Shown here in pieces: positions 19,554 to 27,372 of a stretch of DNA of 64,000 nt (its first letter is position 1; every line of letters begins with the position of its first letter). The DNA is from Dermatophilaceae bacterium Sec6.4. GTDB taxonomy: Bacteria; Actinomycetota; Actinomycetes; Actinomycetales; Dermatophilaceae. The notes under the pieces are model-generated. The model was not told the DNA's origin. It ran no database searches and saw nothing but the letters and a program-made list of their open reading frames with translations. The stretch spans positions 3,224,001 through 3,288,000 of the forward strand of contig CP144172.1 of assembly GCA_039636865.1 (NCBI GenBank). The letters are read 5' to 3'. A program made the position numbers and the translations under genes.

Positions 19554-19966
19554 TGCTTCTCCTTATAGGCATGCGCGGTGATCGTCAGGCTCTGCGAAGG
19601 TCCGAACGGGCCCACGACCGGTAGGGGCGCTTCGACCTTGACGGTGATGACGATCATCCCGTTTCGCCGTTCCTGGGTAGCGGTGACGTCCCTGGCGTAT
19701 CGCGGGGACAGCGAGGTCGTAATCAGGTCACGGGTCCGCTGTGCACCCGCGTCCGTCGAGCTGTCCACTCGTGCGCCGAGTCGGGCGCCCTCGGCTGCGT
19801 TCGCGATGAGAGTGTTACGGACGAAGAGGGAGAACCCCACCTGGAAGGCCGCGAGGAAGAGCACCATCACCAGGGACCCGACCATCGCGAATTCGGCCAC
19901 CGCCGACCCCCGGTCGCGGCGCTCGGTGCGAGGTCGGCCGCGAGCTGTCGCGACCGCCGTTCTCAT
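19550..19966 (-). CDS. TadE-like pseudopilin (first)
   Basis: A 138-residue TadE-family minor pilin: leader ending RRDRGSAVAEF, a hydrophobic helix (AMVGSLVMVLFLAAFQVGF), then a short extracytoplasmic domain. The stop overlaps the next tadE-like gene (ATGA). Its own start lies 13 bases downstream of the DUF4244 gene, separated only by a perfect 17-base tandem duplication. All other junctions in this operon except that between tadC and the DUF4244 gene are four-base overlaps. Confidence 0.82.
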   Translation of the reverse strand: MRTAVATARGRPRTERRDRGSAVAEFAMVGSLVMVLFLAAFQVGFSLFVRNTLIANAAEGARLGARVDSSTDAGAQRTRDLITTSLSPRYARDVTATQERRNGMIVITVKVEAPLPVVGPFGPSQSLTITAHAYKEKQ

Positions 19967-19993
19967 TTATGGACGCTTCTCATTTATGGACGC
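19960..19993. repeat. Perfect 17-bp tandem duplication at a pilin gene junction
   Basis: TTCTCATTTATGGACGC occurs twice in a row (19960-19976 and 19977-19993). One copy contains the stop of the DUF4244 gene and the other the start of the TadE gene. Collapsing one copy gives an ATGA stop/start overlap like most other junctions in the operon, so this looks like a recent duplication. Confidence 0.9.
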
Positions 19994-20189
19994 TGTTGAT
20001 GGCATCGGTGAAGATCTTGGTCAGCTGCGGCTCTGCGAACCGCCACAATGCGGTCACCAGTCCGGCTGTCATCAAGGTGATCAGTACCCATCCGGGTACG
20101 TCCCCACGCTCTCGTTCACCGGCGAGGCGGTGCGGGGCCTGCACCAGGTACCGGGTGAGGCGCTGGGAGATCTTCGATAGTGGTTTCAT
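19980..20189 (-). CDS. Small DUF4244-type membrane protein (Flp-pilin-like)
   Basis: A 69-residue protein with a basic N-terminal third, a junction-like RGDVPGWV segment, one hydrophobic helix (WVLITLMTAGLVTALW) and a short tail. In mycobacteria and relatives, a DUF4244 protein (Rv3656c) sits at this place between tadC and the tadE genes. It has been regarded as the major pilin candidate. The last residues (NSVHK) come from the 17-bp duplicated segment. The pilin role is inferred from position and size. Confidence 0.78.
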   Translation of the reverse strand: MKPLSKISQRLTRYLVQAPHRLAGERERGDVPGWVLITLMTAGLVTALWRFAEPQLTKIFTDAINSVHK

Positions 20190-20223
20190 CGGCTTCTTCT
20201 TTCGGTTGGGTGGTGCATTCAGA

Positions 20224-21147
20224 TCAGAGATTCAGGCTGCTCAGGCCTGGATAGATCGCAAAAACAACAGTTACCGGCAGTACGAGGAACACAACGGGGA
20301 TCATCATCGTGATCTCCCGCTGCCCGCCAAGCTCGATCAACGCCTGCTTGCTGGCGTCCCTGGCGTCCTGGGCCTGCGCGCGCATGACATCGGCCAGTGG
20401 CGTCCCGCGCTCGACGGCCACCACGACGCCATCGACAAACCGCGCGAGCCCAGGGATACCGGTGCGATCGGCGAGACCTTCCAGAGCCATCGGCAGGGTC
20501 TGGCCGGATCGCGCGTCACCCAGGCACCGGGCCAGTTCTGCGGACAGTTGGCCAGACGACAATTTCGTGACCCGCTCCAACGCCGCGGCGGCACCCTCAC
20601 CCGCGGTGATTGCCAGCGCGAGCATCTCGGCCACTGCGGGGAACTCGGCGAGGATCTGGGATTCACGCTGCTCGGCCGCCCGGGTGAGCAGCTGATCGCG
20701 AACGACGACACCGATGCCGACACTGACCACGATGATCCCGACAGCACTGAGCACCGAGGTGCCGCCGCCGATGATCTGGAACGTCACCCACAGCGTGCCG
20801 ACCACCCCGCCGGTGACTCCCCACAGCGCCTGCTGCGCTCGGAAACCCTCGACATCCGCCGGCAGACCCGCGCGCTCCAGCCGCCGTCGCACGGACGTGG
20901 CGCCGCCGAGCACCCGCTCCACGAGTCTGCCCAGACGGTGCAGCAGTGGCGCGAAGAACCGCGATATCTCCAGGTGCTCCACCGAACTCAGCAACAGTCG
21001 GGACGGCCTCGGAGCATCATCGACATAGGGCGCAATGCGAGCTTGCAGATCGGGCCGGCGCCGCGCGGGCAATCCGAGCCATATCAAGGCCAGCCCCGCT
21101 GCGAACACCAGACCGACCAGGGATCCGGTCCATGCTGCCGGAGTCAT
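20224..21147 (-). CDS. tadC: Tad pilus assembly platform protein TadC
   Basis: A 307-residue type II secretion F-domain membrane protein. It has an N-terminal helix (LVGLVFAAGLALIWLGL), two central helices (about 110-160), the conserved cytoplasmic F domain (FPAVAEMLALAITAGEGAAAALERV) and a C-terminal helix (VVFLVLPVTVVFAIYPG). With TadB it would form the inner-membrane platform on which TadA acts. It overlaps tadB by ATGA. The pilus operon is now cut off from an intact tadA, so this gene may be silent or dispensable. Confidence 0.85.
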   Translation of the reverse strand: MTPAAWTGSLVGLVFAAGLALIWLGLPARRRPDLQARIAPYVDDAPRPSRLLLSSVEHLEISRFFAPLLHRLGRLVERVLGGATSVRRRLERAGLPADVEGFRAQQALWGVTGGVVGTLWVTFQIIGGGTSVLSAVGIIVVSVGIGVVVRDQLLTRAAEQRESQILAEFPAVAEMLALAITAGEGAAAALERVTKLSSGQLSAELARCLGDARSGQTLPMALEGLADRTGIPGLARFVDGVVVAVERGTPLADVMRAQAQDARDASKQALIELGGQREITMMIPVVFLVLPVTVVFAIYPGLSSLNL

Positions 21148-22007
21148 CTCATGACCCGCACTTCATCCGGCAGCCGACCGATCCGGCGCATTATCTGGTA
21201 GGCGAGCGCCGAGATGCCCGCACCGACCACCAGCACGACCACTCCGGTCGGCGTCTGGTACGCCTGCAGCGACGTGCCCCTCGTCGCGAGCATCGCCAGG
21301 ACCAGCCAGGGGGCGGCAAGAGCCAACCGTGCCGCGTTGACCGTCCAGCTCTGCCGTGCCTCCAACTCCGAACGGGTGCGCCCGTCATCGCGTAGAAACG
21401 CCGACAGGGTGCGCAGCAGTCGACCCAGATCCGTACCGCCCACCTCGCGGGCGATCCGCAGGGACTCCACGAGGCGATCGGCCACGGGATCGCTGAGACG
21501 GGTCTTGAGCGCATCGAGACAACTCTGGAAGTCACCGGTGGCCCGGTAGTCGTGTGCAAAGTCCAGAAATGCCGGCCGAAGTTCCTCGGGCCCCCTCGTG
21601 GACAGTTGCGCCAGGGATTCCGGGAGCGCCATTCCCGCACGTACTGCAGAACCGATGTGATCGACCACGTCCGGCCACAACTCGCGCATCTGGGTACGCC
21701 GCCGACGGGCGCGACCTCTGATCAGCGCAATGGGCCCGTACCCGCAGATCATCGAGAAGGCGAGTGCGATGGGGACGACGCCAACTGCCGCCATCACCAA
21801 TAAAAACACCAGCAGCCAGATAGCGAGCGCGACGACGAGGAGTTGGTTGGCACTGATCGCACCGACTCCACTCTGCGCAATCGCGTCGGACAACTTGTCC
21901 CGCCAGGTCGGCGTGGTGGACGCAATGAGTTGCTCGGGCCGGGGCCAGAACGACCACCAGATGCAGAACAGCCCCAACCCCAGGAGTAGCGGCGGAAACC
22001 AGGTCAT
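21144..22007 (-). CDS. tadB: Tad pilus assembly platform protein TadB
   Basis: A 287-residue T2SS F-domain membrane protein: an N-terminal helix, two adjacent helices at about 50-95, the F domain (WPDVVDHIGSAVRAGMALPESLAQLS) and a C-terminal pair of helices. It partners with TadC in the Tad/Flp pilus platform. Its start overlaps the tadA stop (ATGA at 22004-22007), so its translation was normally coupled to tadA, which the mobile element has interrupted. Confidence 0.85.
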   Translation of the reverse strand: MTWFPPLLLGLGLFCIWWSFWPRPEQLIASTTPTWRDKLSDAIAQSGVGAISANQLLVVALAIWLLVFLLVMAAVGVVPIALAFSMICGYGPIALIRGRARRRRTQMRELWPDVVDHIGSAVRAGMALPESLAQLSTRGPEELRPAFLDFAHDYRATGDFQSCLDALKTRLSDPVADRLVESLRIAREVGGTDLGRLLRTLSAFLRDDGRTRSELEARQSWTVNAARLALAAPWLVLAMLATRGTSLQAYQTPTGVVVLVVGAGISALAYQIMRRIGRLPDEVRVMR

Positions 22008-22810
22008 GAACGGTCTCCCAACAGTCGCGCCGGGTCATATCCGGCACGGGCGAACCGCTCCTGGTGCGGTGGAAATCCGTCACCTCGCACCAGTTTCCCG
22101 TCGCGCTGGACGAACAACTCCGCAATCTCCACGACTTCGTTCTCGGCGCGGCCCGGAATGGCCGAGATCTCTCGCACGGTGCGCCGCCCGTCCCGCTCGA
22201 GTCCCAGGTGGACCACGATGTCGATCGAACTGGCGACGGTGGGCACGACGAACGACGAGCTGACGTTCGGACCCGCAAGCAACGGCAGGGTGCACATCTT
22301 GACGATGGCCTCCCGCGCCGAGTTGGCGTGCAAGGTGGCCATCCCGGGTAGCCCCGAATTGAGCGCGATCAGCAGATCGAGAGATTCCTCCTGGCGGACC
22401 TCGCCCACGATGATCCGCGATGGCCGCATCCGCAATGCTTCCTTCACCAGCCGTCGCAGGGGAATCTCACCGGTCCCTTCCAGGCTCGGCTGCCGACACT
22501 GCATCGCCGCCCAGTCCCGGATACCCAGGCGTAGTTCGAATACCTCTTCGCAGGACACCACGCGTTCGTTGCTGGGAATGGCTGCCGCGAGACAGTTCAG
22601 CATCGTGGTCTTGCCGGCCTGGGTGCCCCCGGCGACCAGGATGTTCAGACCCGATACGACGCAGGCGGACAGGAACCGGGCGCTCTGATGAGTGAGAGAC
22701 CCGAGTCGCACCAGATCATCCAGCTGATGGGCACGGCTGACGAACTTTCTGATATTGACCAACCAATGTGCTCTGGTCACGTCGGGGATGGCTACGTGCA
22801 GCCTCGATCC
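22004..22810 (-). pseudogene. tadA: tadA pilus ATPase, C-terminal fragment (interrupted by element)
   Basis: The last 268 codons of a CpaF/TadA secretion ATPase: GSRLHVAIPDV, then NIRKFVSRAH, Walker A (AGGTQAGKTT), the Asp/Glu boxes (VVSCEEVFEL), Walker B-like IIVGEVRQEE and the His box (GMATLHANS). Codons are open up to 22810, where host sequence ends. Upstream of it is the 6-base core AGCAGC and then an in-frame TAA from the element. A GTG at 22780 could start a 258-residue product without the N-terminal domain. The other part of the gene is at 38942-39355. Confidence 0.93.
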
Positions 22811-22816
22811 AGCAGC
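22811..22816. other. Left attachment core (AGCAGC), probably carried from the previous donor site
   Basis: These six bases separate host codons (ending at 22810) from the element's terminal TTATCTG. They do not match the tadA sequence expected here (the complement of a Pro-Asp pair). In Tn554-like recombination one junction keeps a core from the earlier site of the element, so this is the likely source. Confidence 0.75.
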
Positions 22817-23010
22817 TTATCTGGGGTACTTAGCGTAGATGCGACCGTTTGCTGAGTTAGAGGCTTCGATTACATGTGATCGAAAGGTTCACTTGGCTAT
22901 GATTCTGTCGTGGGCAACGTGCGCCGAAGGGTCTGGAAGTTGACGAAGATCAACCGCTGGGGGTTGTCGGCGCAAACAGCCTGCGATTCGTGTCGGCAAG
23001 GGAGGACATC
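22817..23010. repeat. Left terminal region of the element with terminal and subterminal repeats
   Basis: Starts with TTATCTGGGG, inverted relative to the right end. GTGATCGA at 22876-22883 is the complement of TCGATCAC found twice near the right end (38835-38842 and 38896-38903). These are candidate recombinase-binding sites. The rest up to the first gene has no ORF of interest. The ribosome site AGGGAGG at 22999-23005 belongs to the next gene. Confidence 0.6.
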
Positions 23011-23817
23011 GTGACTTCCTTCTGCTTTCCGTTCGCCGCGGACCAGCGAGGTAACAAACTAGAGCGGTTCCTCGTTCGCGACTATTCCGAAGCGTCGGAC
23101 GTTCTACTGTTGCTGTGCGGCCCCGACGAGGTGGCTTCCCAAATTGTGGCTGCGGCTAGAGGCGCGTGCCAGGCCAAGGCGCTCAGTCCCACGGGTAAAC
23201 AGAACTGGACGCATGCGTTTTACTTCTCTCGGGGTGTTCCGTCGAGCGTCTCCGATCTGTGCAACGACCTCACTACGTGGCTGACGATCCCGGCGCGCCC
23301 GGACATCGACATTTCTCTGAGTCTCGACTGGTACAAGCAACCTTGCGACGATGGTGGCTTAGCCGACACACGCGCAGGTCAGCTCATCGCTTTCACCAAG
23401 TACGCGACATACCCGCAGGCATCGGGTTCGCGGAAAGCGCGGATAGAGCTAGTGAATGCCTTGGCGGAAGTGATCAGCAACCACCCCGTGTTCGCAGACG
23501 CGGAACTCGTCTCCTCGCCGCCAGGAAGCAAAGGGGATGGCACCAGCTTCGGAGAACAGCTCGGACGCGACGTCGCCAAGAAAGCAGCTAGGAAATTCGT
23601 GCCGATGAACGGACCAGCACGTGAACCGCAGAAGGAGCTAATCGCTCGCCATGTGCGCGACGACTTCGAGTTGAGCGAAGTCGTCGATCGTCCGATCGTT
23701 CTGATTGACGACGTTTTTCATACTGGTGTCACTTTGGAGTCAGCCGCTCGTGCTGCTCGTCGCGCAGGTGCACCAACGGTACTTGCGCTGACCGCTGCGA
23801 GGACGTTGAGGCGGTGA
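23011..23817 (+). CDS. Phosphoribosyltransferase-like protein (cargo)
   Basis: A 268-residue protein whose C-terminal third contains a type I PRTase PRPP-binding loop: IVLIDDVFHTGVTLESAA at about residue 225, with two Asp before a Thr-Gly-x-Thr-type turn. The first 200 residues are unfamiliar. GTG at 23011 follows AGGGAGG by five bases, which decides the start over the in-frame GTG at 22990. It is followed after six bases by a DprA-like gene, so the two form an operon. ComF-type PRTases and DprA both act in DNA uptake, but this pair inside a mobile element, with no competence genes, suggests a conflict or defence role. That is an inference. Confidence 0.7.
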   Translation: MTSFCFPFAADQRGNKLERFLVRDYSEASDVLLLLCGPDEVASQIVAAARGACQAKALSPTGKQNWTHAFYFSRGVPSSVSDLCNDLTTWLTIPARPDIDISLSLDWYKQPCDDGGLADTRAGQLIAFTKYATYPQASGSRKARIELVNALAEVISNHPVFADAELVSSPPGSKGDGTSFGEQLGRDVAKKAARKFVPMNGPAREPQKELIARHVRDDFELSEVVDRPIVLIDDVFHTGVTLESAARAARRAGAPTVLALTAARTLRR

Positions 23818-23823
23818 GCTCTG

Positions 23824-24678
23824 GTGGGTGATTTCCTTCAACTAGCGCTCACGGCGTTCGAATGCCTTCGGACGCCGTCACGCATCACCGCTGGGCTCTG
23901 CGACGGTGGCATCGCGACTCTTGAGGAGGCGTATGTCGGCATGCTGCCTGATGTGCGTGCAGGCGTTGACCAGAAGGCCCACGAGATGCGGCAGGCTGGC
24001 ATCGGCGCTGTCATCTTTTCTGCACCCGACTACCCAAGCAGCCTGGTATCTAATCGACGTCCTATCGCTCCAATCATCTTTTACCGCGGCAATAGAGACC
24101 TCCTGTACACCGACGGCATCGGGATGTGCGGCTCGCGGCACGTCAGCCCTCGGGGGCTCGACGCGGCGTCCCGTTGCGGCGAACTCGCCACGCAGAAGGG
24201 TCTAACAGTGGTTTCTGGCTACGCCGCTGGCGTCGACACGGCCACCCACCTCGCCGCGTTGCGAGACGGAGGCAGCACTGTCGTGGTGCTCGCCGAGGGC
24301 ATCGACCACTTCCGCATAAAGCGCGCGTTCGCGGCCGACTTCGATTGGGACCGCGTTCTCGTGCTCTCGCAGTTCGTTCCGTCGCAACCGTGGCGCGCGC
24401 ACGCAGCCATGGCGAGGAACGGGATCATCTTCGGCCTTCCGAAGGCACTTCTGGTTGTCGAGGCTGGTGAGAAAGGTGGCACCCTCGCTGCTGGCGAGGG
24501 TGCCTTAAAATTCGGACGAGCCGTGATCACGGTAGATTTCGGCGACGACACGCCTCTAGGCAACCGCGTCCTCATCGAGAAAGGCGCCCGCGCGGTGAGG
24601 ACGCCGCCCCAGTTGAGGGCGGCCTTCGACGACGTACGGTCGTCAACTCCCGTGGTGCAGCTACCCACCTTGTTCTAA
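23824..24678 (+). CDS. DprA/SMF-like Rossmann-fold protein (cargo)
   Basis: A 284-residue protein with the complete DprA-type Rossmann core. It shows GMCGSRHVSPRG (about 100), VVSGYAAGVDTATHLAAL (about 130), then AMARNGIIFGLPKALLVVEAG and a Gly-rich GGTLAAGEGALKFGR segment, and finally the GNRVLIEKGA end. The N-terminal 90 residues replace the usual SAM-like domain, and the C-terminal winged helix is lacking. Classical DprA loads RecA on single-stranded DNA. Short DprA-like proteins in mobile regions are often linked with nucleotide or DNA sensing in defence. Start is GTG with a weak ribosome site, six bases after the PRTase stop. Confidence 0.8.
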   Translation: MGDFLQLALTAFECLRTPSRITAGLCDGGIATLEEAYVGMLPDVRAGVDQKAHEMRQAGIGAVIFSAPDYPSSLVSNRRPIAPIIFYRGNRDLLYTDGIGMCGSRHVSPRGLDAASRCGELATQKGLTVVSGYAAGVDTATHLAALRDGGSTVVVLAEGIDHFRIKRAFAADFDWDRVLVLSQFVPSQPWRAHAAMARNGIIFGLPKALLVVEAGEKGGTLAAGEGALKFGRAVITVDFGDDTPLGNRVLIEKGARAVRTPPQLRAAFDDVRSSTPVVQLPTLF

Positions 24679-25026
24679 ATTCGACCGGGTACCCGGTCGG
24701 CTGACGGTGGTGGCCGGGGCATACCCCACCCTCTCAGAGGAACAAATGCAGGCGCGCTGCGCCCGCTTGCCACCCTGCTCGTTCAACTTCACATCCCGCC
24801 TGTGCTGCCTTACACCAGTTTGCCCGACCTCGACAACCAGGTCCAAGGCAGCAGCGCTCACCTATCGAGCATCTGCACGTAGGTCGCGAAAGGACAAGGC
24901 CACCTTTCGGGCGCGCCGACGGCGGCACCACCAAACGACTCTTCGCGAGTCCTCAGGATTACATCATCATCAACGAATCTCATTGTTTAACAACCTAATT
25001 AAGCTATTAAATGATATTATTATCAA
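24679..25026. other. Gene-free stretch with an AT-rich block
   Basis: No convincing coding sequence. The end (about 24970-25026) is conspicuously AT-rich for this genome, with TTAACAACCTAATTAAGC and ATGATATTATTATCAAATGG just before the next possible start. It could hold a promoter for a leaderless transcript or a binding site for one of the element's regulators. The 24707 plus-strand frame is Arg/Ser-rich and without family features. Confidence 0.45.
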
Positions 25027-25428
25027 ATGGAACCCCGCCCCCACTACCCTCGCCGAATCAACCACTTACGTCGCATCGGCCTACCGAAGGGCCCTGCACG
25101 TGACGTCGGTATCGGCACTGATCCCGAGATGACCAGGTGGGTGACTGTGCGCGGGGTAACCAACTGCCCGTGGGCGTTGATGATCCGCCGAGCGGCTGGC
25201 CCGGACGACTCGCTCGGGAAACGGGACCCGAGTAGACCTCGTCAGGTCACGCCAACCCTGCAGGTGGCACTTTCTGCTGGGGTCATGGCCGACCTGCGGC
25301 TGAAACCGGGTGACTGGGTATACCTACGGACAACCCGATGTCTCAGCGGATTTCGCCTTGTTCCCGCGAACCGCGTCGGCGTGCAGCACGAACCGCAACA
25401 AGCGCCGCGACAGGAAGGGCCATCATGA
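25027..25428 (+). CDS. Hypothetical protein, 133 aa (uncertain)
   Basis: Frame open from ATG 25027 directly behind the AT-rich block; an ATG at 25129 is an alternative. The second half reads plausibly as protein, with QVTPTLQVALSAGVMADLRL followed by KPGDWVYLR. That resembles the strand-turn-strand 'LkpGD' pattern of AbrB/SpoVT swapped-hairpin DNA-binding domains. The first half is Arg/Pro-rich and may not be translated. If real, it might be an antitoxin-type or transition regulator. I cannot assign a family with confidence. Confidence 0.4.
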   Translation: MEPRPHYPRRINHLRRIGLPKGPARDVGIGTDPEMTRWVTVRGVTNCPWALMIRRAAGPDDSLGKRDPSRPRQVTPTLQVALSAGVMADLRLKPGDWVYLRTTRCLSGFRLVPANRVGVQHEPQQAPRQEGPS

Positions 25429-25468
25429 TTCTGTTCCGAGTTCCACGTTCCCCACGGAGCCGAGTTGG

Positions 25469-25522
25469 ACCGGCACTGACTCGGGGACCGGCACCGACTC
25501 GGGGACCGTCACTGGTCTGTGG
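25469..25522. repeat. 18-bp tandem repeat, about three units
   Basis: ACCGGCACTGACTCGGGG (25469-25486) is followed by ACCGGCACCGACTCGGGG (25487-25504) and a degenerate third unit. In the plus frame it would encode a Thr-Gly-Thr-Asp-Ser-Gly repeat. It lies just before the start of the next gene. Confidence 0.8.
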
Positions 25523-25543
25523 TGTCCTATCGGGGTGGAACTC

Positions 25544-26170
25544 ATGACGACGCTGTTCAGGATGGAGCGACTGAGGGTTCCATCTGATCACCGCAGAGGG
25601 TTAAAACATTGGGGTGGCCGCGACGCGTGGCGTGCAGCTGACCTCGTCCGGCACGCGACGATCGGTGCGGGGTGCACGCTGCCACCGACAGTTATCTCTG
25701 ATGGGCTTGCCTGTGCGGTCGTCGAGTGGGACAACGACATTCTCGGCACCCGGATATCTAGCGGACAATGGCCGGTCCTGTTCAGGAACGTGCTCCACGA
25801 TCGGGCCAAGCACGGTCGTGATGACCTGACACTGTCTCCGTTGCGGATTCTCGGGTATATCGGTATCGGACCGCTATCAACCTCCCGCACCACTCTTGCT
25901 CGGCTCGGCGGTATGAGTAGAACTATTGCAGCAGTGCCCGATTCACCACCGCCTGGCCAGTTGGACGTAATGGAGTGCGACTTCTACGGCTTAACCGTGG
26001 CGAAGGTAGACCCGCACGACCGTGTCGAGGTAGTGGTGGAGGGTCTCGATGGAGGAGTAGGGGAGCATCGGGGAGTTGGCCGACACCACTTTCGGCTCCG
26101 TGAAGAGCAGTTGTTCGATGTCGCTCTTCGGACCGGGGCTACGCCATTCGGAGCGGTGCAGGGTCGATGA
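25544..26170 (+). CDS. Hypothetical protein, 208 aa (cargo)
   Basis: From ATG 25544 (GGTGG a few bases upstream) the product has a plausible composition throughout, with segments such as WRAADLVRHATIGAGC and GLTVAKVDPHDRVEVVVEGL. No signal peptide or membrane helix and no motif that I recognise. The frame stays open to 25310, but that part contains the tandem repeat and is unlikely coding. The last 32 bases overlap the convergent gene 26139-27269, so one of the two ends may be shorter than drawn. Confidence 0.5.
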   Translation: MTTLFRMERLRVPSDHRRGLKHWGGRDAWRAADLVRHATIGAGCTLPPTVISDGLACAVVEWDNDILGTRISSGQWPVLFRNVLHDRAKHGRDDLTLSPLRILGYIGIGPLSTSRTTLARLGGMSRTIAAVPDSPPPGQLDVMECDFYGLTVAKVDPHDRVEVVVEGLDGGVGEHRGVGRHHFRLREEQLFDVALRTGATPFGAVQGR

Positions 26171-27269
26171 TCGCGTTCCGCCACCCTGCGAAGAAGTCCG
26201 GGGTGGGCCAACCGATCCCGAGATCGTAGGCCACTTCCTGACACAAGGTTTGGGCGTGCTCGCACTGGCTGACCCAGGTTCTACGCGCGTCCTCCGCGGT
26301 TGAATCGGGGCCTAACATTTGCTGGCTTTGATGGGCGATTGCAGCGAAAGAGTGCTCGTAAGCAGAAACTTCATCTACGACGGTGTCGATCAGCAAACCG
26401 CCAGAGCAGTACCTGCAGGGGCACCTCCACCTGATGTCCGGCCCTGTATCCCTGATTGTTGCGTCCGAGACGGTGTCAAGGGCTCGATACGCCATTGCCG
26501 ACGGTACGTACAGTCCGATCCTTGGGTCGTGGAAGCCACCCCCGCTCCTCTTTGTGGGCCGCGGGTATATGTGTCGAAGCCCAGTCGTAGTTCCAATTGC
26601 ACCGACGCTTGCCCCGAAACATGCTGCGCCGACGGCAGATAGATCACACCGCAAGACAAGGATTTTTTGGTCGACCTCGTTGAGGATTCGAACAAGGCCG
26701 TGAACGGTTTTCTGCGAACCGTACGGGTCGTTGCTGTGCTCCAAGATGATTGCCACGGCAACACCCACGTCGTTGATGGCCTCGATGAGCTTGGAGGTGT
26801 TGGTGCCAACCCAGTGCGGGTGCATTGGTAAGACTGCAACCACGTCCGGGCCAAGGTCCTTGGCCTGTTCGAGGACGCTCCGCAGCGCGCGTTCGCCATC
26901 TCGCTCGATGAAGGGCGAGTCGGTGAGTGCAGCAGGGCAGCCAAGGTTCAGCTGCGCGTCGATCCAGTCCTTGCTGAGCCGAGCCGGCCCAACACAGCGG
27001 TCAGCGCCGTCGTATAGCGATGCATCCACCAGGATGTGGCGGACCCCGTTCTCCGTGTAATGGTCGTGGACCCTGATCAGTTCTTGGAGCCTCTTCACCT
27101 TGTTTTTTGGGTCAGTCTTGATCGTGTAGACGCTTCCAACCCCCTCAGCTGCGCCCAGTTTCGCCGTTCGTGCAACGTCGGCCCTCGTACCGAGCATCTG
27201 CATAAATAGCGCAGGGCATCCCGGATACAGCGGTCGTTGGCTACGAATTTCTGGTGCCGTCGTCAGCAT
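26139..27269 (-). CDS. TGT-zinc-motif barrel-like protein (cargo)
   Basis: A 376-residue soluble protein with alternating strand-helix pattern suggestive of a TIM barrel (VDASLYDG, VVAVLPMHPHW, VAIILEHSNDPYG, ILVLRCDLSAVGAACFGASVG). Near the C-terminus is Cys283-x-Cys285-x2-Cys288 with His313 25 residues on, much like the zinc site of tRNA-guanine transglycosylases and DNA-modifying DpdA. The catalytic Asp motifs of true TGT are not evident, so it is only a candidate relative. ATG at 27269 follows GGGAGGAG. It lies 103 bases after an XRE-ImmA gene on the same strand. Possible roles include base exchange in nucleic acid; this is speculative. Confidence 0.55.
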   Translation of the reverse strand: MLTTAPEIRSQRPLYPGCPALFMQMLGTRADVARTAKLGAAEGVGSVYTIKTDPKNKVKRLQELIRVHDHYTENGVRHILVDASLYDGADRCVGPARLSKDWIDAQLNLGCPAALTDSPFIERDGERALRSVLEQAKDLGPDVVAVLPMHPHWVGTNTSKLIEAINDVGVAVAIILEHSNDPYGSQKTVHGLVRILNEVDQKILVLRCDLSAVGAACFGASVGAIGTTTGLRHIYPRPTKRSGGGFHDPRIGLYVPSAMAYRALDTVSDATIRDTGPDIRWRCPCRYCSGGLLIDTVVDEVSAYEHSFAAIAHQSQQMLGPDSTAEDARRTWVSQCEHAQTLCQEVAYDLGIGWPTPDFFAGWRNAIIDPAPLRMA

Positions 27270-27372
27270 GTTTACTCCTCCCGTCCCAAATCGTGATTTC
27301 GATAGTACGCACGAATGTGGACCACCCCTGGGGGGCGCAAACTCGCACCTGTGGATAACGTCATTGAACTCA

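Noticed and set aside
24707..25132. 141-residue plus-strand ORF
   Set aside because: Arg/Ser/Thr-rich, covers the AT-rich block and has no protein-like pattern; treated as non-coding.
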